From IMG/VR virus record IMGVR_UViG_3300043436_001211, positions 1 to 23,318 of that record: a DNA stretch of 23,318 nt; one strand, written 5' to 3'. This DNA is from a virus. Position 1 is the first letter of the stretch. Each line of letters begins with the position of its first letter. The notes beneath the pieces are model-generated. The model saw nothing but the letters and a program-made list of their open reading frames with translations, was not told the DNA's origin and ran no database searches. Positions 1 to 5,585 of this stretch are shown here, piece by piece. The position numbers were made by a program, and so were the translations under genes.

Positions 1-1
1 A

Positions 2-508
2 GCTATGATTATTCGAGCGCGCGACGCTTTGACAAATGGTACATTCTTTAATGAGTTTGTTCCAGTACCGAAAGGATTATCTGAATCAATAGCATCGTCA
101 GAAACAGACGAAGCATTGATAAAGTCAAACATCGACAAGTTTGGTTACGCATCCTGGTATGATTTTTGCGTAAATGAATGGGGAACGAAATGGGATACGG
201 AATGCCATAGCGTCGATATCTATGAAGAGCATCCTGACACACTCGAGGCAGTATTTGATACAGCATGGGCACCACCTGTTCCGTTTTATGAAAAGCTAGA
301 ACGTATGGGTTTTCAGGTTGAGGCAAAATACTATGAGTCCGGTATGTGCTTTGCTGGAATGTATTCTAATGGTTCAGACGATTACTACGAACTCGGCACA
401 ATGTCAGCAGAAGATGTCGAGCGCACTATTCCCGAAGAGCTAGATGCCGAGTTTGGCATCAGCGATAATATGTATCAGTATGAAAAGGATAACAATGAAG
501 ACGTTTGA
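2..508 (+). CDS. YubB/Api92-type ferredoxin-fold protein, 5' truncated by window edge
   Basis: The reading frame is open from the first base, so the true start is probably upstream; the first visible ATG is at 5. The visible part is about 168 residues. It has the pattern of the YubB/Api92 ferredoxin-like domain family (older name DUF1281): a WYDFCVNEWGTKWD stretch, then FDTAWAPPVPFYEKL, then an alternating strand with YYESGMCFAGMY. The family is found on plasmids and phages, and its molecular function is unknown. Full-length members begin with a short Asn-Trp-Cys-rich N-terminus, which is not seen here, consistent with truncation. The tail is acidic. The end overlaps the next gene by 14 bases. 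Family assignment is from remembered motif pattern, not a search. Confidence 0.75.
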   Translation, partial: AMIIRARDALTNGTFFNEFVPVPKGLSESIASSETDEALIKSNIDKFGYASWYDFCVNEWGTKWDTECHSVDIYEEHPDTLEAVFDTAWAPPVPFYEKLERMGFQVEAKYYESGMCFAGMYSNGSDDYYELGTMSAEDVERTIPEELDAEFGISDNMYQYEKDNNEDV

Positions 509-722
509 CACATTTGAACAAGTAGAAGACATGGGCGCTTGCATGAAGCGACCTATTGTAGTACATGCTAAAAAGATTGATGAGGACTTTCGTGTGAATA
601 CACTCGAAGGAAATTACAAGCAAGGCAAAGCTGGTGACTATTTGATGCGAGGAGTAGATGGAGAATTATACATCTGCGATGGTCCGATATTTGATAGAAC
701 CTATGATTTTGTAAGTGCTTAA
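495..722 (+). CDS. Small conserved phage protein with GDYL motif
   Basis: This 75-residue protein begins MKTFDTFEQVEDM and carries the pattern KAGDYLMRGVDGELYICDGPIFDRTYDF. Small phage proteins with a (P/A)GDYL...GE.Y.....IF..TY signature are common, but I know of no established function. The start at 495 is preferred over the in-frame ATG at 444 because an AAGGA ribosome binding site lies at 484-489 at good spacing and the overlap with the upstream gene is then only 14 bases. Lysine and aspartate are spread evenly and there is no membrane segment. The gene is probably co-transcribed with its neighbours, as no promoter is visible between them. Confidence 0.75.
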   Translation: MKTFDTFEQVEDMGACMKRPIVVHAKKIDEDFRVNTLEGNYKQGKAGDYLMRGVDGELYICDGPIFDRTYDFVSA

Positions 723-742
723 TATTTAAGCAACGAGGATAT

Positions 743-1054
743 ATGGAAAAAGTAATTAGAGACGGCAGAGTTGCTGTACTGGTATCGCCGGGTTTCGGTG
801 CAGGTTGGTCTACTTGGAATAGAGATGTGCCAGAATTGCTATTTGACCCAGCTATTGTTCAAATGGTTGGCGATGGTACAAGACCTGATACAATTGAATT
901 ATATTGCGAGGCCAAGTATCCCAATCAGTATTTTGGTGGAGCTAGCGATCTGACGGTAGTGTGGGTACCAGTCGGTACAGAATTTATAATAGATGAATAT
1001 GATGGTGCAGAATCTATCATATTCAAAGACCAAGAAAAATGGATAACAGCATGA
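743..1054 (+). CDS. Conserved phage protein of unknown function (SPGFGAGWSTWN motif)
   Basis: The 103-residue product has the N-terminal pattern VAVLVSPGFGAGWSTWN, then LLFDPAIVQMV, then VVWVPVGTEFIIDEYDG. This arrangement recurs in small proteins of many tailed phages that infect proteobacteria, always without a known role. It looks like a compact soluble beta-rich protein. A GAGGAT ribosome binding site sits just before the ATG. The stop codon overlaps the next start in an ATGA arrangement, which suggests translational coupling. A reading frame in the +1 phase at 771-953 is a shadow. Confidence 0.75.
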   Translation: MEKVIRDGRVAVLVSPGFGAGWSTWNRDVPELLFDPAIVQMVGDGTRPDTIELYCEAKYPNQYFGGASDLTVVWVPVGTEFIIDEYDGAESIIFKDQEKWITA

Positions 1055-1320
1055 ATGAGAATATAAGAAAAATAATGGAAAAGGCTGACATGCCTATGTG
1101 GCAAGATGAGCCATGGGGACCTGGGCCAGGACATGTGGACTGGCAAGGAGTTGACAGTAAATGCTTTGAAGTCTTTTTGCATCACTTGATTAATGAAGCG
1201 GTAGGCGTCGTTGCCAATGCCAGCACATCATCTGCATTCACGACATTTGATCAGGCGGTTGTTGTATCTGCACTGGCTAATGCACGCAAAGATATCAAGA
1301 ATCACTTCGGTGTCAAGTAG
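1051..1320 (+). CDS. Small phage protein of unknown function
   Basis: An 89-residue soluble protein beginning MNENIRKIMEKADMPMW and ending DIKNHFGVK. I do not recognise a family with confidence. The middle part, with ALA/SER-rich HHLINEAVGVVANASTSSAF, looks helical. The start at 1051 gives an ATGA overlap with the preceding gene; an in-frame ATG at 1039 would add four residues but lacks a better ribosome binding site. The gene is followed by a hairpin at 1351-1377, so it is probably the last gene of its transcription unit. Confidence 0.6.
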   Translation: MNENIRKIMEKADMPMWQDEPWGPGPGHVDWQGVDSKCFEVFLHHLINEAVGVVANASTSSAFTTFDQAVVVSALANARKDIKNHFGVK

Positions 1321-1350
1321 TGCATTTTAACATCTTTCAAGTGTTTTGTC

Positions 1351-1377
1351 AATACCCCAGAAGTCTGAAGGGTTATT
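1351..1377 (+). terminator. Hairpin between operon end and promoter
   Basis: AATA.CCC at 1351-1358 pairs with GGG.TATT at 1370-1377 with one mismatch. An alternative inner stem, CAGA/TCTG, lies at 1358-1367. No T-tract follows, so termination is uncertain. The same hairpin-then-promoter layout recurs at 1715-1742 and 4089-4118. Confidence 0.4.
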
Positions 1378-1379
1378 GC

Positions 1380-1408
1380 TTGTGCTTTTAGCCCGAATGT
1401 GCTATAAT
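1380..1408 (+). promoter_or_regulatory. Sigma70 promoter for the GIY-YIG gene
   Basis: The -35 box is TTGTGC (1380-1385), the spacer is 17 bp and the -10 box is TATAAT (1403-1408). The flanks GCTTG and AATGTGC before the boxes match the phage's other promoters. Expected transcription start is at about 1415, the A of the gene's ATG, so the transcript may be leaderless. Confidence 0.8.
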
Positions 1409-1414
1409 TAGGGC

Positions 1415-1717
1415 ATGAGAAAGAAAAGATCAGACAGACGCCATATCGTTTACATGCTACAAAATGTAGCAACCGGAGATTTCTACATCGGAATTACTCA
1501 GGGTTTTCGCAAGCAGGACCTCAAAATCCGCGTACAAAAGCACATTAGACGGGCATTGACTGAGCACAAGTCCTGGACGCTATGCGACGCTATCAGGTCC
1601 TACGGGGTCTCAGCATTTGTTGCACAAGAACTTGCCATCGTCAGAGGCAAAGCTCCAGCTCACGCTTTAGAACGCCAGTTAATTGGTGAGTACTCACCAA
1701 CATTGAACTCGCAGTAA
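1415..1717 (+). CDS. Stand-alone GIY-YIG nuclease-domain protein
   Basis: The 100-residue product is essentially a single GIY-YIG domain. Visible motifs are IVYML (residues 11-15, GIY position), YIG (24-26), RVQKH (39-43, carrying the catalytic Arg), the metal-binding Glu in HALERQLI (Glu86) and an Asn near the end (Asn98, SPTLN). Such proteins cleave DNA with one metal ion; short free-standing phage forms may be homing-type or DNA-repair nucleases, but its target is unknown. No partner DNA-binding domain is present. The ATG coincides with the expected transcription start of the promoter at 1380-1408 and no Shine-Dalgarno is possible upstream, so translation may be leaderless. The next in-frame ATG (1454) would cut into the domain. 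Confidence 0.85.
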   Translation: MRKKRSDRRHIVYMLQNVATGDFYIGITQGFRKQDLKIRVQKHIRRALTEHKSWTLCDAIRSYGVSAFVAQELAIVRGKAPAHALERQLIGEYSPTLNSQ

Positions 1718-1737
1718 CCCTAGTTTCCAAAGGGTTA
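1715..1737 (+). terminator. Hairpin after the GIY-YIG gene
   Basis: A perfect 7-bp stem: TAACCCT at 1715-1721 pairs with AGGGTTA at 1731-1737, with a 9-nt loop. It includes the stop codon of the gene before and lies directly against the next -35 box. There is only a short T-rich tail, so it may be a weak terminator or a transcript-end stabiliser. Confidence 0.5.
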
Positions 1738-1741
1738 TTGC

Positions 1742-1770
1742 TTGACAAGTTGTCCAAAATGTGCTATAAT
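1742..1770 (+). promoter_or_regulatory. Consensus sigma70 promoter
   Basis: TTGACA (1742-1747), 17-bp spacer, TATAAT (1765-1770). The spacer AGTTGTCCAAAATGTGC is shared exactly with the promoter at 3621-3649 and almost exactly with those at 4118 and 5128. Confidence 0.92.
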
Positions 1771-1794
1771 TAAAGCATGAAAAAGGAAAACAAA

Positions 1795-1977
1795 ATGACA
1801 GTATACATTTTACAAGCACAGGGTCTGGGTGATAACGAATTTGCATTTTACAACACTGGCGTTTATAGCACACTGGAATTTGCACAAAATGCAGAACAGA
1901 ATCTTATTCGTGAGTCGCATGACGACGGGCTTACTGATATCGCAACTAACATAGAAATGCTGGAATTGGATTGCTAA
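1795..1977 (+). CDS. Small unknown phage protein behind a strong promoter
   Basis: A 60-residue protein starting MTVYILQAQGLGDNEF, with a FYNTGVYSTLEFAQNAEQNL centre and an acidic end. No family recognised. An in-frame ATG at 1777 would add six residues (MKKENK), but that ATG lies at the expected transcription start and the codons between are the ribosome binding site AAAGGAAA; the identical six residues precede the gene at 3674, which has an unrelated product. I therefore take 1795 as the start and regard the shared prefix as 5' UTR. Strong promoter plus strong ribosome site suggest high early expression. Confidence 0.65.
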   Translation: MTVYILQAQGLGDNEFAFYNTGVYSTLEFAQNAEQNLIRESHDDGLTDIATNIEMLELDC

Positions 1978-1978
1978 A

Positions 1979-2272
1979 ATGAGAGACGATAGAAAAGATT
2001 ACGTAGTTAAAGAGACCTGGCAAGATGGTTCTGAGACTTATTTTATTTCCAGAGAGCATCAGCCAGAAGATGCCATTCACAGAGTGAACGTACGCTGGGA
2101 TTCTATGGCACACGTATTCGGAGCACACGGCACCGTTATTACAAGACCAACAGCATTTGAGATATATAACGCAACAGTAGAAGATATGCCTCATTACTGG
2201 CACCCAGCATCAAGCATCAGTTCGCTTGTGAAACGTGTTTATCTTTTAGACGAAATGGAACATTATGGTTAA
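1979..2272 (+). CDS. Unknown phage protein
   Basis: A 97-residue soluble protein, beginning MRDDRKDYVVKETWQDGSE and ending VYLLDEMEHYG. It has no membrane segment and no motif I can place. It lies one base after the preceding stop and overlaps the following start by eight bases, so it belongs to the 1742 promoter unit. Reliance is on coding density and tight linkage only. Confidence 0.6.
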   Translation: MRDDRKDYVVKETWQDGSETYFISREHQPEDAIHRVNVRWDSMAHVFGAHGTVITRPTAFEIYNATVEDMPHYWHPASSISSLVKRVYLLDEMEHYG

Positions 2273-2486
2273 TAATATAGTTGTACCAGAATTTGGAATG
2301 TTCACCGAAGAAGGTGATTACGAAGTATATCGCATTGTCGATTTAGCTTTAAGAGCGAATCTAACCTGGAATCAGGTAAAAGGATTATTAGAGCAATTGG
2401 CTACGGATCTGGGTCACGAAGAAGCCACAGATACAGTAGTTCGCGAACGAGTTTGGGAATATCTATTTTATGAAAGCAGACCATAA
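2265..2486 (+). CDS. Unknown small phage protein
   Basis: A 73-residue acidic protein beginning MVNNIVVPEFGMFTEEGD. The middle (IVDLALRANLTWNQVKGLLE) resembles a helix-rich segment. No family recognised. The ATG overlaps the upstream gene by eight bases. The stop at 2484-2486 is one base before the next start. Confidence 0.6.
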   Translation: MVNNIVVPEFGMFTEEGDYEVYRIVDLALRANLTWNQVKGLLEQLATDLGHEEATDTVVRERVWEYLFYESRP

Positions 2487-2487
2487 T

Positions 2488-2658
2488 ATGAGTAAATACG
2501 AATTTTTAGAAATGTTAAACGACGAATATCCGCCAGTCAATCTAGCTGGTATTGAATACAGTTTTGGATATGCTCTGAAAGAATTAGATCCAATTCGACT
2601 CGACGTAATGTACAATGATTATTGCTCAATGCTGGAAGAGGAAGAATATGAATCTTGA
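2488..2658 (+). CDS. Small acidic phage protein
   Basis: A 56-residue protein, MSKYEFLEMLNDEYPP onwards, with ALKELDPIRLDVMYNDYCSM and a glutamate-rich end. The pattern of a short helix, an ALKELDP segment and a D/Y-rich end recurs in small phage proteins of unknown role. The start at 2488 is chosen over ATG 2470, which would lie inside the preceding gene without a ribosome binding site; this is not certain. Its end overlaps the next gene by 11 bases. Confidence 0.55.
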   Translation: MSKYEFLEMLNDEYPPVNLAGIEYSFGYALKELDPIRLDVMYNDYCSMLEEEEYES

Positions 2659-2827
2659 TAATCTGATCGACGAATACGTCACAATATTAGATCGAGATCC
2701 CTTAGATCATTCGGAATCAACTGATGTTATTCTGCAAGAGTTCGCGAATAAAGTAATTGAACTCACTCGTCACGATCTTGGTCAAAGTAATTATTACAAA
2801 AAGCAACACAGTCTCTGGATAGATTAA
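2648..2827 (+). CDS. Small unknown phage protein
   Basis: A 59-residue protein beginning MNLDNLIDEYVTILDRDP. Predicted mostly helical and acidic, no family recognised. The start at 2648 has the ribosome binding site AGAGGAAG inside the end of the previous gene. The longer frame from 2615 adds 11 residues without such a site and is rejected. Confidence 0.6.
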   Translation: MNLDNLIDEYVTILDRDPLDHSESTDVILQEFANKVIELTRHDLGQSNYYKKQHSLWID

Positions 2828-2828
2828 A

Positions 2829-2948
2829 ATGATATTCTACGTTATTGCTATAATCTTTTCAGCATACGCAATATCCACGAACGATGTTTACTATTTGGCT
2901 TTGTCATTAATCGCATGTGCTATAGCAATTATTGTGGAACGAGACTGA
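2829..2948 (+). CDS. Tiny membrane protein (39 aa)
   Basis: The frame encodes 39 residues with two hydrophobic stretches: MIFYVIAIIFSAYAIS and YYLALSLIACAIAIIV, separated by a short polar TNDV. It ends VERD. This looks like a helical hairpin in the inner membrane. It begins one base after the previous stop, and its stop overlaps the next ATG (TGATG). Coding status is inferred from perfect packing between neighbours and its membrane-type composition. Function unknown; small phage membrane proteins often act in host takeover or exclusion, which is only a general possibility here. Confidence 0.6.
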   Translation: MIFYVIAIIFSAYAISTNDVYYLALSLIACAIAIIVERD

Positions 2949-3028
2949 TGCCAGAATTAGCATTCGTTGTATTAATGATACTGATAATAGCAATCGTACT
3001 AAACGATAAAGGTCCACCATATGATTAA
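2948..3028 (+). CDS. Micro membrane protein (26 aa)
   Basis: A 26-residue frame, MPELAFVVLMILIIAIVLND plus six more residues ending PYD. It is a single membrane helix with a short C-terminal tail. It overlaps the gene before by one base and the gene after by eight. The hydrophobic pattern and both overlaps support translation, but such a short frame could arise by chance. Confidence 0.5.
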   Translation: MPELAFVVLMILIIAIVLNDKGPPYD

Positions 3029-3395
3029 AAGAAAATTCGTAGTAGCGGGTAATATGAAAGAATATTATGCATTTCTTGATAAGCATAAAGATGATATTAA
3101 CGTAATTTATCTATATGTCAACAGCACGAGAGATCTAAAAGGAATGCGGAATATAGAAGGATATTTTACTGGTACTTATAACGAGAGATCTGATATAGAA
3201 ACGATTAAAGAAGTAATAAGAATGAGCAAGAATAAAACTAATAATGAATATACTGCAGAACCAGTACGAGCATTAGATAATAATCACGTAATAGATTATA
3301 GATGGAAAGCATTGGAAACGACCGTAGATAATGCACATGATCTTCAGCAATTGGCAGATAATAGCATGATAGATAGCATGAGAAATCGAGATTAG
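3021..3395 (+). CDS. Conserved phage protein, unknown function
   Basis: A 124-residue protein. The N-terminal half has the pattern FVVAGNMKEYYAFL, then VIYLYVNSTRDLKGM, then GYFTGTYNERSDIETI. Phage proteins with a similar order (a V.AGN start, a strand with VYV, a GT(W/Y).ER.DI.EI block) are common, with no known role. The C-terminal half is polar, Asn- and Asp-rich, and probably flexible. It is the last gene before the 260-bp intergenic region at 3396-3655. Confidence 0.65.
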   Translation: MIKRKFVVAGNMKEYYAFLDKHKDDINVIYLYVNSTRDLKGMRNIEGYFTGTYNERSDIETIKEVIRMSKNKTNNEYTAEPVRALDNNHVIDYRWKALETTVDNAHDLQQLADNSMIDSMRNRD

Positions 3396-3620
3396 TAGAT
3401 AATACTGTGGATAACCTGTGGATAAATCGAAGAATAATCGAGCCTATATAGAAATGCTATATAAAGCTATTAAAGCATGAATCAGATCAGATCAGATAAT
3501 ACTTTATATTAAAGGAATTATTATATTTTGATTATCTTTTTATTTGTCTTGCATTATAACATCTTTTTCAAATCCTGTCAACCGAAGACCATACGACCCT
3601 TGTGGAAAAAAGGTTTTTGC
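3396..3620. other. Putative replication origin or DnaA-binding region
   Basis: No gene is present. TGTGGATAA occurs at 3406-3414 and 3417-3425; each is the exact complement of the strong DnaA box TTATCCACA. They are in the same orientation, 11 bp apart. A third, TGTGGAAAA at 3601-3609 (complement TTTTCCACA), also fits the consensus TTWTNCACA. Between them are a TATATAG/CTATATA inverted repeat (3445-3463), three tandem ATCAG units with GATC sites (3481-3495) and a very AT-rich stretch (about 3496-3570). This is the arrangement of a DnaA-dependent origin with an unwinding element. A DnaA-titration or regulatory site is the alternative. Confidence 0.55.
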
Positions 3621-3649
3621 TTGACAAGTTGTCCAAAATGTGCTATAAT
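3621..3649 (+). promoter_or_regulatory. Consensus sigma70 promoter
   Basis: TTGACA (3621-3626), 17-bp spacer, TATAAT (3644-3649). Identical to the promoter at 1742-1770 through the spacer and nearly so into the 5' UTR. It lies 11 bp after the third DnaA-like box. Confidence 0.92.
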
Positions 3650-3673
3650 TGAAGCATGAAAAAGGAAAACAAA

Positions 3674-3862
3674 ATGCAAAAAGAAATTACCGTAAAAGTC
3701 GAGCTAAATGCTCAACAAATCGCCCTTCTGCTTCAGATTCTAGACGAACAAATCTCAATCGGAAATATGGTATCTTCAGATAATGCTTTAGCTTTCGGAG
3801 TCTTAGAAATTCTAGAAACAGCTGAAAATACAGCTTACTCACATCTTCATTATTTTTCTTAA
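3674..3862 (+). CDS. Small helical unknown protein
   Basis: A 62-residue protein, MQKEITVKVELNAQQIALLL and so on, that looks like one strand followed by two helices and resembles short phage regulatory or antirepressor-type proteins only in size. No family recognised. The start is placed at 3674 behind AAAGGAAA; the ATG at 3656 coincides with the expected transcription start and its MKKENK extension is the copied 5' UTR also present before 1795. Confidence 0.65.
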   Translation: MQKEITVKVELNAQQIALLLQILDEQISIGNMVSSDNALAFGVLEILETAENTAYSHLHYFS

Positions 3863-3874
3863 TAAGGAACCATT

Positions 3875-4078
3875 ATGTCTATTCAATACGGTACATTATC
3901 AGAATTCGATATCATTGCTAAATATACAAAAGAATCAGGTTTAGGAACCGATTTAATTGCTGGTCTAAAATCAATAAAAGAAAATTGGGATGACCTAGAC
4001 GAGGATATTACAGACGCCTATGACGAAGTCGTTTATCAATTATCTATATTCACCAAGGAAGCTGAGTATCTTGTCTAA
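3875..4078 (+). CDS. Small acidic unknown protein
   Basis: A 67-residue acidic protein starting MSIQYGTLSEFDIIAKY, with a DDLDEDITDAYDEV segment rich in acidic residues. Strong negative charge is common among phage early inhibitors and DNA mimics, but this is only a composition remark. AAGGAA at 3864-3869 gives a good ribosome binding site. It is co-transcribed with 3674 and followed by the hairpin at 4089-4115. Confidence 0.65.
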   Translation: MSIQYGTLSEFDIIAKYTKESGLGTDLIAGLKSIKENWDDLDEDITDAYDEVVYQLSIFTKEAEYLV

Positions 4079-4088
4079 TTAAGAAATC

Positions 4089-4115
4089 AATACCCCTTCA
4101 GAGATCTGGGGTATT
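4089..4115 (+). terminator. Perfect 8-bp hairpin before a promoter
   Basis: AATACCCC (4089-4096) pairs fully with GGGGTATT (4108-4115); the 11-nt loop has its own CAGA/TCTG complement. It abuts the -35 box at 4118. There is no long T-tract, so it may be a weak terminator or a 3'-end protecting hairpin. Confidence 0.5.
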
Positions 4116-4117
4116 GC

Positions 4118-4146
4118 TTGACAAGTTATCCAAAATGTGCTATAAT
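4118..4146 (+). promoter_or_regulatory. Consensus sigma70 promoter
   Basis: TTGACA (4118-4123), 17-bp spacer, TATAAT (4141-4146). The spacer differs by one base from those at 1742 and 3621. It drives a long leader before the gene at 4274. Confidence 0.92.
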
Positions 4147-4152
4147 AGAGTC

Positions 4153-4273
4153 ATAGTAAGTAAAAAGGTTGTTGAAGTAAAGAGCATTTAAGCCCGCTTG
4201 AGGAACAGCGGTAAAGCCCCAGAGCACTAGGGCACTTAGATGGGGCAACGAGTAATCTATATAAGGACCTAGT
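4153..4273 (+). ncRNA. Structured 5' leader (about 120 nt), type unknown
   Basis: All other promoters here sit within about 10-80 bases of their gene, but this leader is about 120 nt. It contains CCGCT/AGCGG (4194-4198 with 4207-4211, 8-nt loop) and GCCCCA/TGGGGC (4216-4221 with 4241-4246). The loop of the second stem carries a direct repeat GCACT. It has no usable reading frame and is more GC-rich than its surroundings. It may be a regulatory leader or a separate small RNA. It matches no riboswitch class that I can name. Confidence 0.35.
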
Positions 4274-4450
4274 ATGAAAATAGAAACAGCGATCAAGCAT
4301 TTGGAATCAGATGCAGATTTCTTGGGAATGGAGTTTTTCGACTTCGTGGCTTTTGTTAAAGCAAATCCCATGGCACAGACCGCCAAGACCATTGAGGCTT
4401 ATGCAGTATTCGCAATCGAAAGTAAAAAAGCATGGAACAAAGTAACATGA
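4274..4450 (+). CDS. Small unknown protein (58 aa)
   Basis: The frame encodes 58 residues, beginning MKIETAIKHLESDADFLGM and ending ESKKAWNKVT, amphipathic and helical with a FFDFVAFVKANP turn. No family recognised. AAGGACC at 4263-4269 is a good ribosome binding site for the ATG at 4274. Its stop overlaps the next ATG (ATGA at 4447). It lies behind the structured leader, which may control its translation. Confidence 0.65.
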   Translation: MKIETAIKHLESDADFLGMEFFDFVAFVKANPMAQTAKTIEAYAVFAIESKKAWNKVT

Positions 4451-4662
4451 ATAAAGATCTAAGAGAACTAGCACCAGTACCGAAAGAAGTCGCCCGCGAG
4501 ATGCAAGAAGATGCAGTCGCAAGGTTCCTAGCTGCCGGTGGTTCCGTTCAAGAACTCAAAGGCCGTAAGAACCCAAAGCCGGTTTCGGCCAAAGGCAAAT
4601 CAAACTCTGGCATGAAGCTCAGAGCGGATCCAACTGCCCGGTTCCCCTCAAAAAGCTATTGA
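4447..4662 (+). CDS. Small basic unknown protein
   Basis: A 71-residue protein beginning MNKDLRELAPVPKEVAREM, then an ARFLAAGGSVQEL turn, then a strongly basic, Pro/Lys/Arg-rich tail ending ARFPSKSY. The AxFLAxGG segment is common in small phage proteins of unknown function; the basic tail suggests nucleic-acid contact, but this is inference. The start at 4447 makes an ATGA overlap with the gene before; ATG 4432 is possible and would add five residues. Confidence 0.55.
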   Translation: MNKDLRELAPVPKEVAREMQEDAVARFLAAGGSVQELKGRKNPKPVSAKGKSNSGMKLRADPTARFPSKSY

Positions 4663-4687
4663 CAAGATTTCTACATGGTGTTATAAT
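4659..4687 (+). promoter_or_regulatory. Consensus sigma70 promoter
   Basis: TTGACA (4659-4664), 17-bp spacer, TATAAT (4682-4687). The -35 box overlaps the stop codon of the preceding gene. Confidence 0.9.
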
Positions 4688-4719
4688 ACTCTATGTAGCA
4701 ACACAGAAAGGTCTATATT

Positions 4720-4980
4720 ATGAGAATGTTAACTGAAGCTGAAAGCAATCTGATCAACAACACAGAATACACTGTAGATTGGTCTGATCAAATTGATACT
4801 GACGACACTTTGTCTGGAGCACAATGGGACTATGAGCGCGAACTCGAGCATCGCTTTGAAGTACTCGTTGCTGGCAAGTGGGATTCTCGAGATGATTTGG
4901 GTGGTCTCACAGTATTCTTCAAAGAGAATAAACTCGTGGCATTTTATGACTACGAACAGTATGCTGGCACTGTATTTTAA
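4720..4980 (+). CDS. Unknown acidic phage protein
   Basis: An 86-residue acidic protein, MRMLTEAESNLINNTEYTVD onwards, ending YDYEQYAGTVF. It is soluble with a likely beta-rich C-terminal half (LTVFFKENKLVAFYDYE). No family recognised. It has its own promoter (4659-4687), a GAAAGG ribosome binding site and its own terminator (5003-5056), so it is a single-gene unit. A second ATG at 4726 is possible. Confidence 0.7.
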   Translation: MRMLTEAESNLINNTEYTVDWSDQIDTDDTLSGAQWDYERELEHRFEVLVAGKWDSRDDLGGLTVFFKENKLVAFYDYEQYAGTVF

Positions 4981-5002
4981 TGTTTGCTGGCGCTAGAAAG
5001 TG

Positions 5003-5056
5003 AGAAAACGGCGTTATAAGTCTATGAAAACATTAGCTTTTTTACGCCGTTTTTCT
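5003..5056 (+). terminator. Intrinsic terminator
   Basis: AGAAAACGGCGT (5003-5014) pairs with ACGCCGTTTTTCT (5044-5056) with one bulged T. The loop is long (29 nt) and the 3' arm ends in a T-run. It closes the single-gene unit at 4720-4980. Confidence 0.75.
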
Positions 5057-5082
5057 AAAAACATGCTAAAAGATGCCGTCCG

Positions 5083-5099
5083 TAGGGGTAAATACCCTA
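5083..5099 (+). repeat. Short inverted repeat
   Basis: TAGGG (5083-5087) is complementary to CCCTA (5095-5099), with GTAAATA between. It resembles the ACCC/GGGT hairpins that precede other promoters here and lies 29 bp before the -35 box at 5128. Confidence 0.35.
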
Positions 5100-5127
5100 T
5101 TCCCGCGTATGGTCTTTGATAAAATGC

Positions 5128-5156
5128 TTGACAGGTTGTCCAAATTGTGCTATAAT
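5128..5156 (+). promoter_or_regulatory. Consensus sigma70 promoter
   Basis: TTGACA (5128-5133), 17-bp spacer, TATAAT (5151-5156). The spacer is two bases different from that at 1742. The downstream AGAGTCATA is shared with the promoter at 4118. Confidence 0.92.
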
Positions 5157-5192
5157 AGAGTCATATTAAGAAACAAACAACAGGAGTAGATT

Positions 5193-5426
5193 ATGACCGA
5201 TTCAGCAGCCCCAATGATCCCAGATCACATTACCGTAGCAGACATGATTGCGGCATTGTCGGCATTGCCCGCAGACGCTCGCTTGGTTGTGACCCACTCC
5301 GGATACTACTGTTACGACGACTTCGCAGACATCTTCACCCCACGGCCTGTAGATTCCAATGGATCCACCTGTGCAGACGGTGACGCTATAGCGTACGCTA
5401 TTGGTCACTCTCATCAGTCCTATTAA
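5193..5426 (+). CDS. Small unknown protein
   Basis: A 77-residue protein starting MTDSAAPMIPDHITVADMIA. The centre, ALSALPADARLVVTHSGYYC followed by DDFADIF, resembles small phage and bacterial proteins in which an L..LP.d..V.......yDD pattern recurs, but no function is known. AGGAG at 5180-5184 is a strong ribosome binding site. GC content is higher than its neighbours, suggesting separate acquisition. The opposite-strand frame here is a shadow. Confidence 0.7.
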   Translation: MTDSAAPMIPDHITVADMIAALSALPADARLVVTHSGYYCYDDFADIFTPRPVDSNGSTCADGDAIAYAIGHSHQSY

Positions 5427-5435
5427 CCACACGGG

Positions 5436-5464
5436 TTGACAGGGTATTCAAACGGTGTTATAAT
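5436..5464 (+). promoter_or_regulatory. Consensus sigma70 promoter
   Basis: TTGACA (5436-5441), 17-bp spacer, TATAAT (5459-5464), followed by GACATG at the expected start of transcription. Confidence 0.9.
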
Positions 5465-5488
5465 AAAGACATGAACAAAGGAACACAG

Positions 5489-5584
5489 ATGATTAAAGAG
5501 CTAGCGATAGAAGTATCCCAAGCAGCGCTGTTCGTAGCAGTTGCATTCGGTCCGTTTTTCTACTACATTTTGACAAAGGTTTAA
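5489..5584 (+). CDS. Micro membrane protein (31 aa)
   Basis: A 31-residue frame, MIKELAIEVSQAALFVAVAF then GPFFYYILTKV, forms one membrane helix. It follows a promoter and a clear ribosome binding site (AAAGGAA at 5476-5482) and ends one base before the next ATG, so it is the first gene of a three-gene unit. ATG 5471 would add six residues but coincides with the transcription start. Function unknown. Confidence 0.6.
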   Translation: MIKELAIEVSQAALFVAVAFGPFFYYILTKV

Positions 5585-5585
5585 G

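Noticed and set aside
3481-3495. ATCAG x3 as a CRISPR-like or large repeat array
   Set aside because: The units are only 5 bp with no spacers; they are treated as part of the possible origin.
4177-4260. tRNA gene in the leader before 4274
   Set aside because: Hairpins are present, but there is no TTCGA loop, no acceptor stem closing the ends and no CCA.
5202-5432. 76-codon - strand frame opposite the 5193 gene
   Set aside because: The + frame has a promoter and AGGAG ribosome site; the - frame has neither and its Cys/Val-rich product looks random.
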